From assembly GCF_016785085.1 (NCBI RefSeq), contig NZ_JAENHO010000003.1, positions 620,001-684,000 on the forward strand: 64,000 nucleotides of DNA, given 5' to 3'. The notes under the pieces were generated by a model. It was not told where the DNA came from. It ran no database searches and saw nothing but the letters and a program-made list of their open reading frames with translations. Both the position numbers and the translations under genes were made by a program. This document shows positions 7,621-19,382 of this stretch, one piece after another (positions within the stretch are counted from its first letter, which is position 1; the number at the start of each line of letters is the position of its first letter). Source of the DNA: Paractinoplanes lichenicola. Lineage in GTDB: Bacteria; Actinomycetota; Actinomycetes; Mycobacteriales; Micromonosporaceae.

Positions 7621-9689
7621 CGCGCGGCCGCCTGAATCGCCGTGATCGCCACCGTGTTCACAATGTCCTTCACCGTCGCGCCGCGGGACAGGTCGTTGAC
7701 CGGCCGGTTGAGGCCCTGCATGACCGGGCCCACGGCGACCGCGTTGGCCGACCGCTGCACGGCCTTGTAGGTGTTGTTGCCCGTGTTGAGGTCCGGGAAG
7801 ATCAGCACCGTGGCCTGGCCCGCCACCGCACTGCCGGGCAGCTTGGTCGCGGCCACGGCGGGGTCGACGGCCGCGTCGTACTGGATCGGGCCCTCGACCG
7901 GCAGGTCGGGCCGGCGCTCGCGGACCAGCGCGGTGGCCGCGGCGACCTTCTCCACATCGGCGCCCGCCCCGGAACTGCCTGTCGAATAGGACAGCATCGC
8001 CACCCGCGGCTCGATGCCGAAGGCGGCCGCCGTACGGGCCGAGGAGAGCGCGATGTCGGCCAGCTGGGCCGCGTCGGGGTCGGGGTTGACCGCGCAGTCG
8101 CCGTAGACCAGCACCCGGTCGGCCAGCAGCATGAAGAACACGCTGGACGCCACCGACACGTCGGGGATCGTCTTGATGATCTCGAAGGCGGGCCGGATCG
8201 TCGCCGCCGTGGTGTGGTTGGCCCCCGACACCATGCCGTCGGCCAGCCCCTCGGCCACCATCATCGTGCCGAAGTAGTTGACGTCGCGCACCACGTCGTA
8301 CGCCAGGTCGAGCGAGACGCCCCGCTTCTTGCGCAGCTCGGCGTAGCGCTCGGCGAAGTCGTCGCGCCACGGGCTGTGGGCCGGGTCGACCAGCTTGGCC
8401 GCCCCGATCTCGACGCCCAGCTCGCGGGCCCGGCGCCCGATCTCGCCGGGGTCGCCCAGCAGCGTCAGGTCGGCGACGCCGCGGCGCAGCAGGGTCTCGG
8501 TGGCCCGCAGGATGCGCTCGTCTGTGCCCTCGGGCAGCACCAGGTGGCGGCGCTCGGTGCGGGCCCGGTCGATCAAATCGTTCTCGAACATCAGCGGCGT
8601 GACCCGGCTCGACCGCGCTACGTCGAGCACCCGGGCCAGCTCGGTGGTGTCCACATTTTCCTCGAAGGCGCCCAGCGCGGCCTCGATCTTGCGTGGGGTG
8701 CCCGTGCCCAGCCGCGCCTGGATGTGTGAGGCGGCCGCGATCGTGTGATAGCTGTCCGCGTCGACCAGCAGCATCGCCAGGCCGGTGTTGAGCTTCTCGA
8801 TGACCCGGACGACCCGCGGGTCGGGCGGCTCGCCCAGCGTCAGCACCAGCCCCGACAGCGTCACGTTGCCCGCCGCGTGCGCCGCGCTGGCCGCCAGCAG
8901 CAGATCGGCCCGGTCGCCGGGGGTGATCATCAGCGCGCCGTCGGTCAGGTGGTCGAGCACGGTCGGCACGTGGGCCGCGCCGACGACGTAGTCGAGCACA
9001 TCCCGGTCGAGCGCGCCCTCGCCGCCCGACACGACGGTGGCGTCGAGCGCGGCGGCCACCTCGGCCACGGTGGGTGCGGCCACGGCGGGCACGGAGGGGA
9101 TCGACCACATCGGCACGGGCAGGCCGGCGTCGGGCGTCACCTTTTCGGCCACCCGGTTCGCGATCACGGCGACGACGGTGGCGTCCAGGTCGACGAGCGA
9201 GTGATAGGCGCTGCGGGCGGCGGCCACCAGCGATTCGGCGCCCCGGCCCTCGCCACTGATCACCGGCACCACGACGCTGCCGAACTCGGTGGCCAGCCGC
9301 GCGTTGAAGCCCAGCTCACGGGGGATCTCGTCGCGCTCCTTGGCCCCACCGGCGGCGAAGTCGCTGCCGATCACGACCACCGACGCGGCCTGCCGTTCGA
9401 CCTCGCGGTAGCGCTCGACGATCCGCGAGATCAGCTCTTCCCACTTGCCGTCGGCGACCAGCGCGCTCGCCTCGGCCATGGTCACGCCGTACGACTCCGC
9501 ATAGGGCGCGACCACCGGATACCGCTTGGTCAGCATCGTGAGCAGCGAATCCTCACCCGGCCCGGCGACCAGGGGCCGGAACACCCCGATCCGCGCGACC
9601 TGCCGGGACAACAACTCCACCAGCCCGAGCGCGACGGTGCCCTTGCCGACACCGGGCCCTAGGCCGGCCACATAGACGCTTCGTGCCAC
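7617..9689 (-). CDS. pta: phosphate acetyltransferase, long form with BioD/DRTGG-like N terminus
   Basis: 690 residues from GTG 9689 (AAGGG just upstream). Residues about 1-330 form the P-loop-like N-terminal region (VYVAGLGPGVGKGTVALGL) plus a DRTGG-type segment, and residues about 360-690 the PTA catalytic domain, opening with LVLPEGTDERILRATE and containing SGANHTTAATIRP, YGDCAVNPDPDA and MLSYSTGSSGAGAD. It converts acetyl-CoA and phosphate into acetyl phosphate and feeds AckA. The frame stays open upstream to about 10106, but that stretch contains a repeat and a dead TetR fragment, so the later GTG is preferred. Confidence 0.97.
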   Translation of the reverse strand: MARSVYVAGLGPGVGKGTVALGLVELLSRQVARIGVFRPLVAGPGEDSLLTMLTKRYPVVAPYAESYGVTMAEASALVADGKWEELISRIVERYREVERQAASVVVIGSDFAAGGAKERDEIPRELGFNARLATEFGSVVVPVISGEGRGAESLVAAARSAYHSLVDLDATVVAVIANRVAEKVTPDAGLPVPMWSIPSVPAVAAPTVAEVAAALDATVVSGGEGALDRDVLDYVVGAAHVPTVLDHLTDGALMITPGDRADLLLAASAAHAAGNVTLSGLVLTLGEPPDPRVVRVIEKLNTGLAMLLVDADSYHTIAAASHIQARLGTGTPRKIEAALGAFEENVDTTELARVLDVARSSRVTPLMFENDLIDRARTERRHLVLPEGTDERILRATETLLRRGVADLTLLGDPGEIGRRARELGVEIGAAKLVDPAHSPWRDDFAERYAELRKKRGVSLDLAYDVVRDVNYFGTMMVAEGLADGMVSGANHTTAATIRPAFEIIKTIPDVSVASSVFFMLLADRVLVYGDCAVNPDPDAAQLADIALSSARTAAAFGIEPRVAMLSYSTGSSGAGADVEKVAAATALVRERRPDLPVEGPIQYDAAVDPAVAATKLPGSAVAGQATVLIFPDLNTGNNTYKAVQRSANAVAVGPVMQGLNRPVNDLSRGATVKDIVNTVAITAIQAAAR

Positions 9690-9760
9690 GCCCTTCAACC
9701 TACCGGCCGCCTCTTGCCCCCGCCGGGTCGAAAGTCCTAACTCCGCATGACCATGGCCTC

Positions 9761-9899
9761 TCAAGATCAATTTCAAATTCCCGATGTCCCGGCTGGGTGG
9801 TGGGTACGGACCGTCGCTCCCGCGGGGGCCCGGGCGGGCTTCGCTGGCCGCTGGCGCGTCCAGAACGCGAAACCCACCCGGGCGACCTGAGTGAGTGGT
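9761..9899 (-). repeat. hairpin repeat, copy R1
   Basis: First of three copies of an approximately 135-base element (others at 10225-10357 and 39647-39780; this copy is inverted relative to them). All share CGCCCGGGTGGG, a loop region, GCCCGGG, then the invariant block CCGCGGGAGCGACGGTCCG and GGACATC near the end. The two CGCCCGGG arms pair into a long stem. In this copy the stem segment is TTCGC paired with GCGAA. It sits upstream of pta and beside a TetR fragment. Confidence 0.8.
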
Positions 9900-9903
9900 C
9901 GCG

Positions 9904-10170
9904 CTCACCCCGAAGTCAGGCCGCCCAGGATCAGGGCCAGCCCCGCCTCGAAGGCCGTCTCGTGATCGATCCCGGGCATGCCGGGCGGCAGCTCGGGGTC
10001 GGGGCCGGCCTGCTCCTCCAGCACGCTGCCGACGGTGAAGCGGCTGGCCGTCAGCATCGCCATCTGCGCGTCGCATTCGGGCACTGTCGCCGGGCAGCGA
10101 CTCCAAGTATGTGTAGAGCCCGTGGGTGGTCTCGGCCCTTAGGACGTAGGCGTTGGTGCGCTGCCCGGGG
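9904..10170 (-). pseudogene. TetR-family regulator, C-terminal remnant with frameshift
   Basis: Reading leftward and ending at TGA 9906, one frame gives MLTASRFTVGSVLEEQAG, then HETAFEAGLALILGGLTSG, which is the characteristic end of the TetR-C ligand-binding domain (FTLG-VLEEQ ... F-FGLELI--GL). The preceding helix (TNAYVLRAETTHGLYTYLESLPG) is in another frame, so an indel near 10100 breaks the gene, and no helix-turn-helix or start codon remains. The fragment is bracketed by inverted repeats R1 and R2, which suggests rearrangement deleted the 5' half. The homology is by pattern recognition only. Confidence 0.6.
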
Positions 10171-10224
10171 GGTGGATCCGTCAGCGGGCGGGTGCGAGGT
10201 ATGGCCGCGGAGCGGACATGGCGT

Positions 10225-10357
10225 CACCACTTATGCACGTCGCCCGGGTGGGCTTCGCGTTCTGGACGCGTCAGCGGCCAGCGAAGCGCGCCCGGGCCCC
10301 CGCGGGAGCGACGGTCCGCACCACCCACCCGGCTAGGACATCTGGCTCTTGATCTTC
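10225..10357 (+). repeat. hairpin repeat, copy R2
   Basis: Second copy of the element described at 9761-9899, here on the plus strand, with ACCACTTATGCACGTCGCCC at its left end and GGCTAGGACATC then CTTGATCTT at its right end. The stem segment GGGCTTCGC pairs with GCGAAGCGC. It ends about 40 bases before the stop of the DUF6104 gene, and together with R1 brackets the TetR remnant as an inverted pair 325 bases apart. Confidence 0.8.
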
Positions 10358-10394
10358 CTGAAGTTCGTAGTGTTCATCGAGAGGCCGCGGACAC

Positions 10395-10574
10395 CTACTC
10401 GTCATCCTCGTCGTCGTCCCGGGCCAGCCACGTGGCGAATCGCTCGATCGGGGTCTCGAACTCGGGGTTCATGTCGACGAAGGTGCGCAGCTGCTCGGCC
10501 ACCCACTCCAGCGTCACGCTCTCCTCGCCGCGCCGGCTGACCAGTTCCTCGATGCCACGATCGGTGAAGTACAT
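10395..10574 (-). CDS. DUF6104-family small protein
   Basis: 59 residues, MYFTDRGIEELVSRRGEE at the start, VTLEWVAEQLRTFVDMNP in the middle and an acidic tail ARDDDEDDE. I recognise it as the small conserved actinobacterial protein called DUF6104, often found just downstream of the kgd/sucA gene, as here. Function unknown; it is probably helical and cytosolic. TACTAT lies six bases before the ATG with no ribosome-binding site, so it may be expressed as a leaderless mRNA from its own promoter in addition to read-through from kgd. Confidence 0.8.
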   Translation of the reverse strand: MYFTDRGIEELVSRRGEESVTLEWVAEQLRTFVDMNPEFETPIERFATWLARDDDEDDE

Positions 10575-10589
10575 GCCCGGATAGTAAGA

Positions 10590-10619
10590 GGGGGCGCCCC
10601 GCCGCGGCGGAGCGCCCCC
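10590..10619 (-). terminator. strong hairpin between kgd and the DUF6104 gene
   Basis: GGGGGCGC (10590-10597) pairs with GCGCCCCC (10612-10619), and inside this CCGCC pairs with GGCGG around a two-base loop, with one mismatch between the two stem parts. It follows the kgd stop by 14 bases in the direction of transcription. There is no clear T-run, which is common for actinobacterial terminators. Confidence 0.7.
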
Positions 10620-10632
10620 ATCCCTCACGAGA

Positions 10633-14355
<3,723 letters not shown>

Positions 14356-14510
14356 TTCCGTGTTCGCCTCTTTCACCATGTTTGTCAGCACGCGACTGTT
14401 TCGTCACATGGGACGGGAAGGATTCGGCCTCAAGGCTACGCCGTGGGTGCGGGCGAACAACTTCCCACGTCGAGTGTGTGACCTGTCGGCCGAATCCCTC
14501 CGGCGAAACG

Positions 14511-15335
14511 TCAGCTGATGTCGCGTCGCTTCGTCAGCCAGGTGCCGAAGAAGCCGAGCACGACCGCGTAACCGATCATCACCACGGCCCCGACCCAGCG
14601 CGGCGGGCTGCCGGGCAGGTCGGTGCCGGAGATCATCAGCTGCGACGCCGTCGTCGGCACCAGCACCTGCAGGTTGTTGATCCACTCGGCCACGTACTCG
14701 CTGAGCAGGAAGAAGATCAGACCGATGGCCGAGGTGCCGACCACGTAGGTGATCGCCAGGATCAGCGTCGCCGCGATCTGGCTGCGGATCAGCACGCCGG
14801 CGCCCACGCCCAGGATCGCCCAGAGCACGAAGGCCAGCAGGTTGAGCCCGATCGCCCGCCACACGGCGGCCTCGCCGAGCTGGCTGCCCAGGTCGAGGTT
14901 GTTCATGATCAGCGGGACCACGAGCAGGTTGAGGACCGTGGTGAACAGCCAGACGAGCACGCCGATGACGGCCGCGGCGGCGAACTTGGCCAGGATGACC
15001 GACTCGCGGCGCGGCGTCGTCAGGAACGTCGTGGTCGCCGTGAGGTGGAAGAACTCACTGGTCACGATGATCGCCGAGAGCAACAGGACGACCAGCACGC
15101 CGAAGTACTGCCCGCTGGTGTAGAGGTTGGTCGCCACGTTGATCGGCTGCAGCGCGGCCTCGATCTGCGCGGTCTGCGTGTCGGACACCCCGGCGTCCGA
15201 CGGCGGCTGACCCGCGCTGGCCTGGGCCCAGTTGGCCAGCACGCTGGCCGCGTACAGGGGAACCAGGATGATCCCCATGATCCACCACAGCGAGGTGGTG
15301 CGGACCTTGAAGAGCTCGGCGTTGACCAGACTCAT
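14511..15335 (-). CDS. ABC-2-type transporter permease
   Basis: 274 residues with six hydrophobic spans: one at about 17-35, then five between residue 70 and the C terminus, the usual plan of an ABC-2 permease; the N terminus MSLVNAELFKVRTTSLWW is the typical start of actinobacterial ABC-2 subunits. A longer extracytoplasmic loop follows the first helix (residues about 37-65). Its start overlaps the stop of the ATPase gene by four bases (ATGA), so the two form one exporter. Cargo is unknown: lipid, peptide or antibiotic export are the usual roles. Confidence 0.9.
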   Translation of the reverse strand: MSLVNAELFKVRTTSLWWIMGIILVPLYAASVLANWAQASAGQPPSDAGVSDTQTAQIEAALQPINVATNLYTSGQYFGVLVVLLLSAIIVTSEFFHLTATTTFLTTPRRESVILAKFAAAAVIGVLVWLFTTVLNLLVVPLIMNNLDLGSQLGEAAVWRAIGLNLLAFVLWAILGVGAGVLIRSQIAATLILAITYVVGTSAIGLIFFLLSEYVAEWINNLQVLVPTTASQLMISGTDLPGSPPRWVGAVVMIGYAVVLGFFGTWLTKRRDIS

Positions 15336-16252
15336 CGGATGCCCGCCTTTCCGGCCGTGAGCTGCAGGAAGACCTGTTCGAGGTCGCCGCGCTCGGTGGC
15401 CAGCTCGTGCAGCTCGACCCCCGCCGCGAAGGCCGCGTGACCCACCGCGGCGGCCTCGGCCCCGTGCACCAGCAGGGCGCCGTCCTGGGTCGCGGTCACC
15501 GACGCGTTGAGCTCCGAGAGGGCGGCGGTCAGCGCCTCGGCCTGCGGGGTGCGCACCCGCACCTGCACGCCGCCGGTCATGCCGCCGAGCACCTCGTCGA
15601 CCGGGCCCTGCGTGATCAGCTTGCCCGCCGCGACGATCACCACGTCGTCCGCCAGCAGCTGCATCTCGCCCAGCAGGTGGCTCGAGACCAGCACCGTACG
15701 GCCGTTGGACGCCAGCGACTTGAGCAGGTCACGCATCCAGCGGATGCCCTCGGGGTCGAGCCCGTTGGCCGGCTCGTCGAGGATCAGCACCTGCGGGTCG
15801 CCCAGCATGGCGGCGGCGATGCCCAGCCGCTGCTTCATGCCCAGCGAGTAGCCCTTGAACTTGCGGCCGGCGGCCGGCGTGAGCCCGACCAGCTCGAGCA
15901 CCTCGTCGGCCCGCTTGTCGGGCAGGCCCGAGGCCCGGCAGATCATCCGCAGGTGGTTGCGGCCGGTGCGGCCCCGGTGCGCGCTCGAGGCCTCGAGCAC
16001 CGCGCCCACCTTGCGTACGGGATCGCTGAGCTCGGTGTAGCGCTGACTGCCGAAGGTGGCCGTGCCCGCGGTCGGAGTGACCAGGCCGAGCAGCATGCGC
16101 AGGGTGGTGGTCTTGCCGGCGCCGTTGGGGCCCAGGAAGCCGGTCACCCGGCCTGAGCGGACGCGGAACGACAGATCATCTACCGCTCGGAGTTTTTTGT
16201 ACTGCTTGGTGAGGCGATCGACGACAATCTCGTCGGTGCCTGGCCCGGTCAT
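15332..16252 (-). CDS. ABC transporter ATP-binding protein (DrrA/CcmA-like)
   Basis: 306 residues from ATG 16252. Walker A is GPNGAGKTTT near residue 40, the signature is YSLGMKQRLGIAAAML, Walker B is VLILDEPANGLDP, and the switch His is in VLVSSHLLGEMQ. The last 80 residues form a small C-terminal accessory domain typical of drug/lipid exporters of the ABC-2 type. It energises the permease encoded directly downstream. A stretch with TTGACC lies in the 40-base gap upstream and could carry the promoter, but this is uncertain. Confidence 0.94.
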   Translation of the reverse strand: MTGPGTDEIVVDRLTKQYKKLRAVDDLSFRVRSGRVTGFLGPNGAGKTTTLRMLLGLVTPTAGTATFGSQRYTELSDPVRKVGAVLEASSAHRGRTGRNHLRMICRASGLPDKRADEVLELVGLTPAAGRKFKGYSLGMKQRLGIAAAMLGDPQVLILDEPANGLDPEGIRWMRDLLKSLASNGRTVLVSSHLLGEMQLLADDVVIVAAGKLITQGPVDEVLGGMTGGVQVRVRTPQAEALTAALSELNASVTATQDGALLVHGAEAAAVGHAAFAAGVELHELATERGDLEQVFLQLTAGKAGIR

Positions 16253-16292
16253 CGACAGAGTCCCCTTCCCCGTGGAGTGAGTGGTCAACTTA

Positions 16293-16949
16293 CTAGGTGG
16301 TGGCGATCCAGGTGGCCCTGGCCCTGGCCAGCGGCGTGCCGTCCGGGTCGTACAGGGTCGAGAGCACTTTCGCCTTGCGACCCGAGAACTCGGTCGCCTC
16401 GCCCACCACGACACAGGTCGAGCCGGGCTCGGGCAGCGCGTCGGCGGCCACCGCGATCCGGCCCAGCACATAGGTGCGGCCGCTGCGCAGCGCAGTCCAC
16501 CCGCCGGGGCAGTCCAGCGCGGCCCACACCACCTCCAGGCCGGCCTCGGCGGGCACGACCCAGGGCGCGGCGGTACGCCCGTCGGGCAGCGGCCCGGAGA
16601 AGATGCGCAGCCCGTCCGTCCGCTCCGGCCCGCAGACGTAACAGGTGGGGAACGGGTGCCGGGTGAAGCCCTCGTACGACTCGGCCGCCGCCACCGCCAC
16701 CGCCAGGCCCACCGGGGTGACGGCCGGGATCTCGCCCTCGGCCTCGGAAACGGTCGCCACCAGCGTGTCGCCGTCGTGCACTGCACCGGCGGAGAACCTG
16801 AGCTCGGTGTCCAGCGGCGGCGGCACCCGCAGCGTGACCTCGAGGACCGGGGAGCCTGCCCGGGCGCCGGCCGCGGCCGCGAACGCGCCCGCTGACCACC
16901 CTCCGTTGCCGGACGCGGGCGGGCCGTTGAAACGTGCCGGAATCTGCAT
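16293..16949 (-). CDS. hotdog-fold thioesterase-like protein
   Basis: 218 residues. The sequence resembles tandem hotdog (acyl-CoA thioesterase superfamily) proteins: NGGWSAGAFAAAAG at the N terminus as in MaoC/thioesterase-like folds, a Cys-containing turn FPTCYVCGPERTDGLRIF, and a second half ending RARATWIATT. I see no unambiguous catalytic residue. It is the last gene of a leftward group, 40 bases upstream of the ABC transporter gene pair, and is divergent from olsB. A role in acyl-CoA or acyl-lipid turnover is an inference from the fold and from the lipid genes next door. Confidence 0.65.
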   Translation of the reverse strand: MQIPARFNGPPASGNGGWSAGAFAAAAGARAGSPVLEVTLRVPPPLDTELRFSAGAVHDGDTLVATVSEAEGEIPAVTPVGLAVAVAAAESYEGFTRHPFPTCYVCGPERTDGLRIFSGPLPDGRTAAPWVVPAEAGLEVVWAALDCPGGWTALRSGRTYVLGRIAVAADALPEPGSTCVVVGEATEFSGRKAKVLSTLYDPDGTPLARARATWIATT

Positions 16950-17043
16950 GCGAGGAACACTCGCACAAGCCGTTCATTTTGTAGCCATGAATCGCCTCCT
17001 GGCGCGACATTCCATCGGCAGTTGTCGCACTTACACACATCAC

Positions 17044-17808
17044 ATGGCCGTTCTACTGACTGCCGCCGCCCCCACCGGGACCAGCGGCTACACCCTGCTC
17101 ATCGCCGACGACCCGAGCCTGGTCGCGGCCGCGCAGCGACTGCGCCACGACGTCTTCGGCAGTGAGCTCGGTGCGACCCTGCCGGGCGCCACCGCCGACG
17201 GGCGCGACGTCGACGAGTTCGACGACTACTGCGACCACCTGATCGTGCGCGACGACGCGACCGGCGCGGTGGTCGGCACCTACCGGATGCTCCCGCCCAA
17301 GGCGGCCGAGCGGGCCGGGCGGCGCTACGGCGACAGCGAGTTCGACCTGTCCGCGCTGCACCCGCTGCGCGACCAGCTGGTCGAGACCGGCCGCTCGTGC
17401 GTGCACCCCGACCACCGCAGCGGTTCGGTGATCAACCTGATGTGGGCCGGCATCGCCCGCTACCTGCACCTGAACAACCTGCGCTGGCTGGCCGGCTGCG
17501 CCTCGGTGCCGCTGAACGACGGCGGCGTGACCGCGGCCGGGGTCTGGGCCCGCGTGCAGGCCAAGCACCTGTCCCCGCCCACCCTGCGGGTCACCCCGCG
17601 CAACAACTGGCTGGCCCGCACCGAGCTGGTCGGCGACCCCAAGACGCAGCCGCCCGCGCTGCTCAAGGGCTACCTGCGGCTCGGCGCCTGGGTCTGCGGC
17701 CAGCCCGCGTACGACCCGGATTTCGACTGCGCCGACTTCTACGTGCTGTTCTCGATGGACCGCATGGACCCGCGCTACCGCCGCCACTTCCTCGGCGCCG
17801 CGCGATGA
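17044..17808 (+). CDS. olsB: ornithine-acyl[ACP] N-acyltransferase-like GNAT protein
   Basis: 254 residues from ATG 17044; ATG 16987 is an alternative. The protein belongs to the GNAT/autoinducer-synthase-like fold used by OlsB: RLRHDVFGSELGA near the N terminus, DEFDDYCDHLIVRD, GTYRMLPPKAAERAG, then ETGRSCVHPDHRSGSVINLMW. OlsB adds a 3-hydroxy fatty acid to the amino group of ornithine to make lyso-ornithine lipid. Its stop overlaps the start of a PlsC-type acyltransferase gene (ATGA), exactly the pairing expected for ornithine-lipid synthesis. The acceptor could be another amino acid; the pairing makes ornithine likely. Confidence 0.85.
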   Translation: MAVLLTAAAPTGTSGYTLLIADDPSLVAAAQRLRHDVFGSELGATLPGATADGRDVDEFDDYCDHLIVRDDATGAVVGTYRMLPPKAAERAGRRYGDSEFDLSALHPLRDQLVETGRSCVHPDHRSGSVINLMWAGIARYLHLNNLRWLAGCASVPLNDGGVTAAGVWARVQAKHLSPPTLRVTPRNNWLARTELVGDPKTQPPALLKGYLRLGAWVCGQPAYDPDFDCADFYVLFSMDRMDPRYRRHFLGAAR

Positions 17809-18590
17809 TCGCCGGGGGCGCGCTGACCGGCCTCTGGCAGCCGGTCTCGGGCTGCGGCGACCACTGCCGCGACGGCGCCGACCGCCATGTCACCCCGGGC
17901 GCCGGCACCCTGCGCATGATCGGCCTGGCCTTCGTGCTGGTCGGCGGTCTGCTGCTGGCTCCCCTGCTGCGGGGGCCGGCCCTGCAGGCCGTGGCCCGTG
18001 CGATGCTGCGGGTGCTCGGCATCCGGCTCGTCCGCCGCGGCCCGGCTCTCAAGCCCGGCAGCCTGCTCGTCGCCAACCATGTCTCCTGGCTCGACATCCT
18101 GGTGCTGATGGCGGTCTCGCCGGTGCGCCTGGTGGCCAAGGGCGAGGTCGGCGCGTGGCCCGGGATCGGGGCGCTCGCGGGCCTGTCCGGGGCGATCTTC
18201 ATCGACCGCTCGCGGCCGAAGTCGCTGCCCGGCACCGTCGGCGAGGTGGCCGCGGCGCTGCGCTCGGGCCGTACGGTGGCCGCCTTCCCCGAGGGCACGA
18301 CGTTCTGCGGCGCCAACCGGGGCCGGTTCCGCCCGGCGCTGTTCCAGGCCGCGGTCGACGCGGGCGCCCCGGTGGTGCCAGTCTCGATCAACTACGACTC
18401 GACGGCGGCCGCCTTCATCGGCGACGACACCCTCTTCGATTCCGTACGCCGGGTGGCCGCGCTACGGTCGCTGACGGTCACCCTGGTCAGCGCGCCCGCG
18501 CTGCGCCCGGCCCCCGGCGCCGACCGGCGCATGCTGGCCCGCGCCGCCCAGGCCTCGATGGGAGTGGGCGGCTACCGCCTGGCCGCCTGA
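17805..18590 (+). CDS. olsA: lyso-ornithine-lipid O-acyltransferase / PlsC-family acyltransferase
   Basis: 261 residues. After a hydrophobic segment (residues about 37-60) comes the PlsC domain with the catalytic NHVSWLD (NHxxxxD), the substrate motif FIDRSRP, and FPEGTTFCG. The reaction would be acylation of lyso-ornithine lipid on the hydroxyl of its fatty acid, completing the phosphorus-free ornithine lipid. An ordinary lysophosphatidate acyltransferase is the alternative; translational coupling to the olsB-like gene favours OlsA. The long polar N terminus with four closely spaced charged/Cys residues is unusual. Confidence 0.8.
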   Translation: MIAGGALTGLWQPVSGCGDHCRDGADRHVTPGAGTLRMIGLAFVLVGGLLLAPLLRGPALQAVARAMLRVLGIRLVRRGPALKPGSLLVANHVSWLDILVLMAVSPVRLVAKGEVGAWPGIGALAGLSGAIFIDRSRPKSLPGTVGEVAAALRSGRTVAAFPEGTTFCGANRGRFRPALFQAAVDAGAPVVPVSINYDSTAAAFIGDDTLFDSVRRVAALRSLTVTLVSAPALRPAPGADRRMLARAAQASMGVGGYRLAA

Positions 18591-18595
18591 GAGCG

Positions 18596-18635
18596 TTTAC
18601 AGAAAACTTTCAGCTTCCGTGCAGCCCCGGTGCAG
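18596..18635 (+). promoter_or_regulatory. four 11-base-phased half-sites upstream of the response-regulator gene
   Basis: CAG triplets occur at 18600, 18611, 18622 and 18633, exactly 11 bases apart, within TTTACAG, CTTTCAG, CGTGCAG and GGTGCAG. Eleven-base direct repeats are the hallmark of OmpR/PhoB-family binding sites. They end just before an AT-rich TAAATACT (a possible -10) and the start at 18659, a position suited to activation and autoregulation by the product of that gene. Confidence 0.65.
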
Positions 18636-18658
18636 CGGGCTGATAAATACTGGGTGTC

Positions 18659-19372
18659 ATGGCCGCTACGACCCAGCCCAAGCAGAGCGAGGCGAAACTG
18701 CTCGTCGTCGAGGACGACGCGAACATCCTCGAGCTGCTCTCCGCCAGCCTTCGCTTCGCCGGCTTCGACGTGAGCACCGCGACGAGCGGCAGCGCGGCGG
18801 TCAGCGCGGCGAAGAACACCACTCCCGACCTCGTCGTGCTCGACGTCATGCTGCCCGACCTCGACGGTTTCGAGGTCATCCGGCTCATGCGCGAGGGTGG
18901 CCAGCGCACCCCGGTGGTCTTCCTGACCGCCCGCGACGGCACCGACGACAAGATCCGGGGCCTGACCCTGGGCGGCGACGACTACGTCACCAAGCCGTTC
19001 AGCCTCGAGGAGCTCACCGCGCGGATCCGGGCGGTGCTGCGGCGCACGACGCAGGGCGACGACGAGCCGTCCCGCCTGGTCTTCGCCGACCTCGAGCTCG
19101 ACGAGGAGACGCACGAGGTCTATCGCGCGGGCCAGCGGGTGCAGCTCTCGCCGACCGAGTTCAAGCTGCTGCGCTACCTCATGCTCAACGCCAACCGGGT
19201 GCTCTCCAAGGCGCAGATCCTCGACCACGTCTGGAAGTACGACTTCCGCGGCGACGACAACATCGTCGAGTCCTACATCTCGTACCTGCGGCGCAAGGTC
19301 GACAACGTCCAGCCCCGGCTGATCCATACGCTGCGCGGGGTGGGTTACGTGCTGCGCAAACCCGCCGTCTGA
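18659..19372 (+). CDS. two-component response regulator, OmpR/PhoB family (MprA-like position)
   Basis: 237 residues. The receiver domain (about 13-125) carries acidic residues D19-D20, the phosphoacceptor D62 in VVLDVMLPD, and the switch Lys in YVTKPFS; the C-terminal winged helix (about 140-235) shows LSPTEFKLLRYLMLN and IHTLRGVGYVLR. It would be phosphorylated by the sensor kinase encoded ten bases downstream and bind 11-base tandem repeats. Followed by a kinase and an HtrA protease gene, the order matches MprA-MprB-PepD of mycobacteria, an envelope-stress system; orthology is inferred from order only. Confidence 0.95.
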   Translation: MAATTQPKQSEAKLLVVEDDANILELLSASLRFAGFDVSTATSGSAAVSAAKNTTPDLVVLDVMLPDLDGFEVIRLMREGGQRTPVVFLTARDGTDDKIRGLTLGGDDYVTKPFSLEELTARIRAVLRRTTQGDDEPSRLVFADLELDEETHEVYRAGQRVQLSPTEFKLLRYLMLNANRVLSKAQILDHVWKYDFRGDDNIVESYISYLRRKVDNVQPRLIHTLRGVGYVLRKPAV

Positions 19373-19382
19373 GCCCCCTGCC

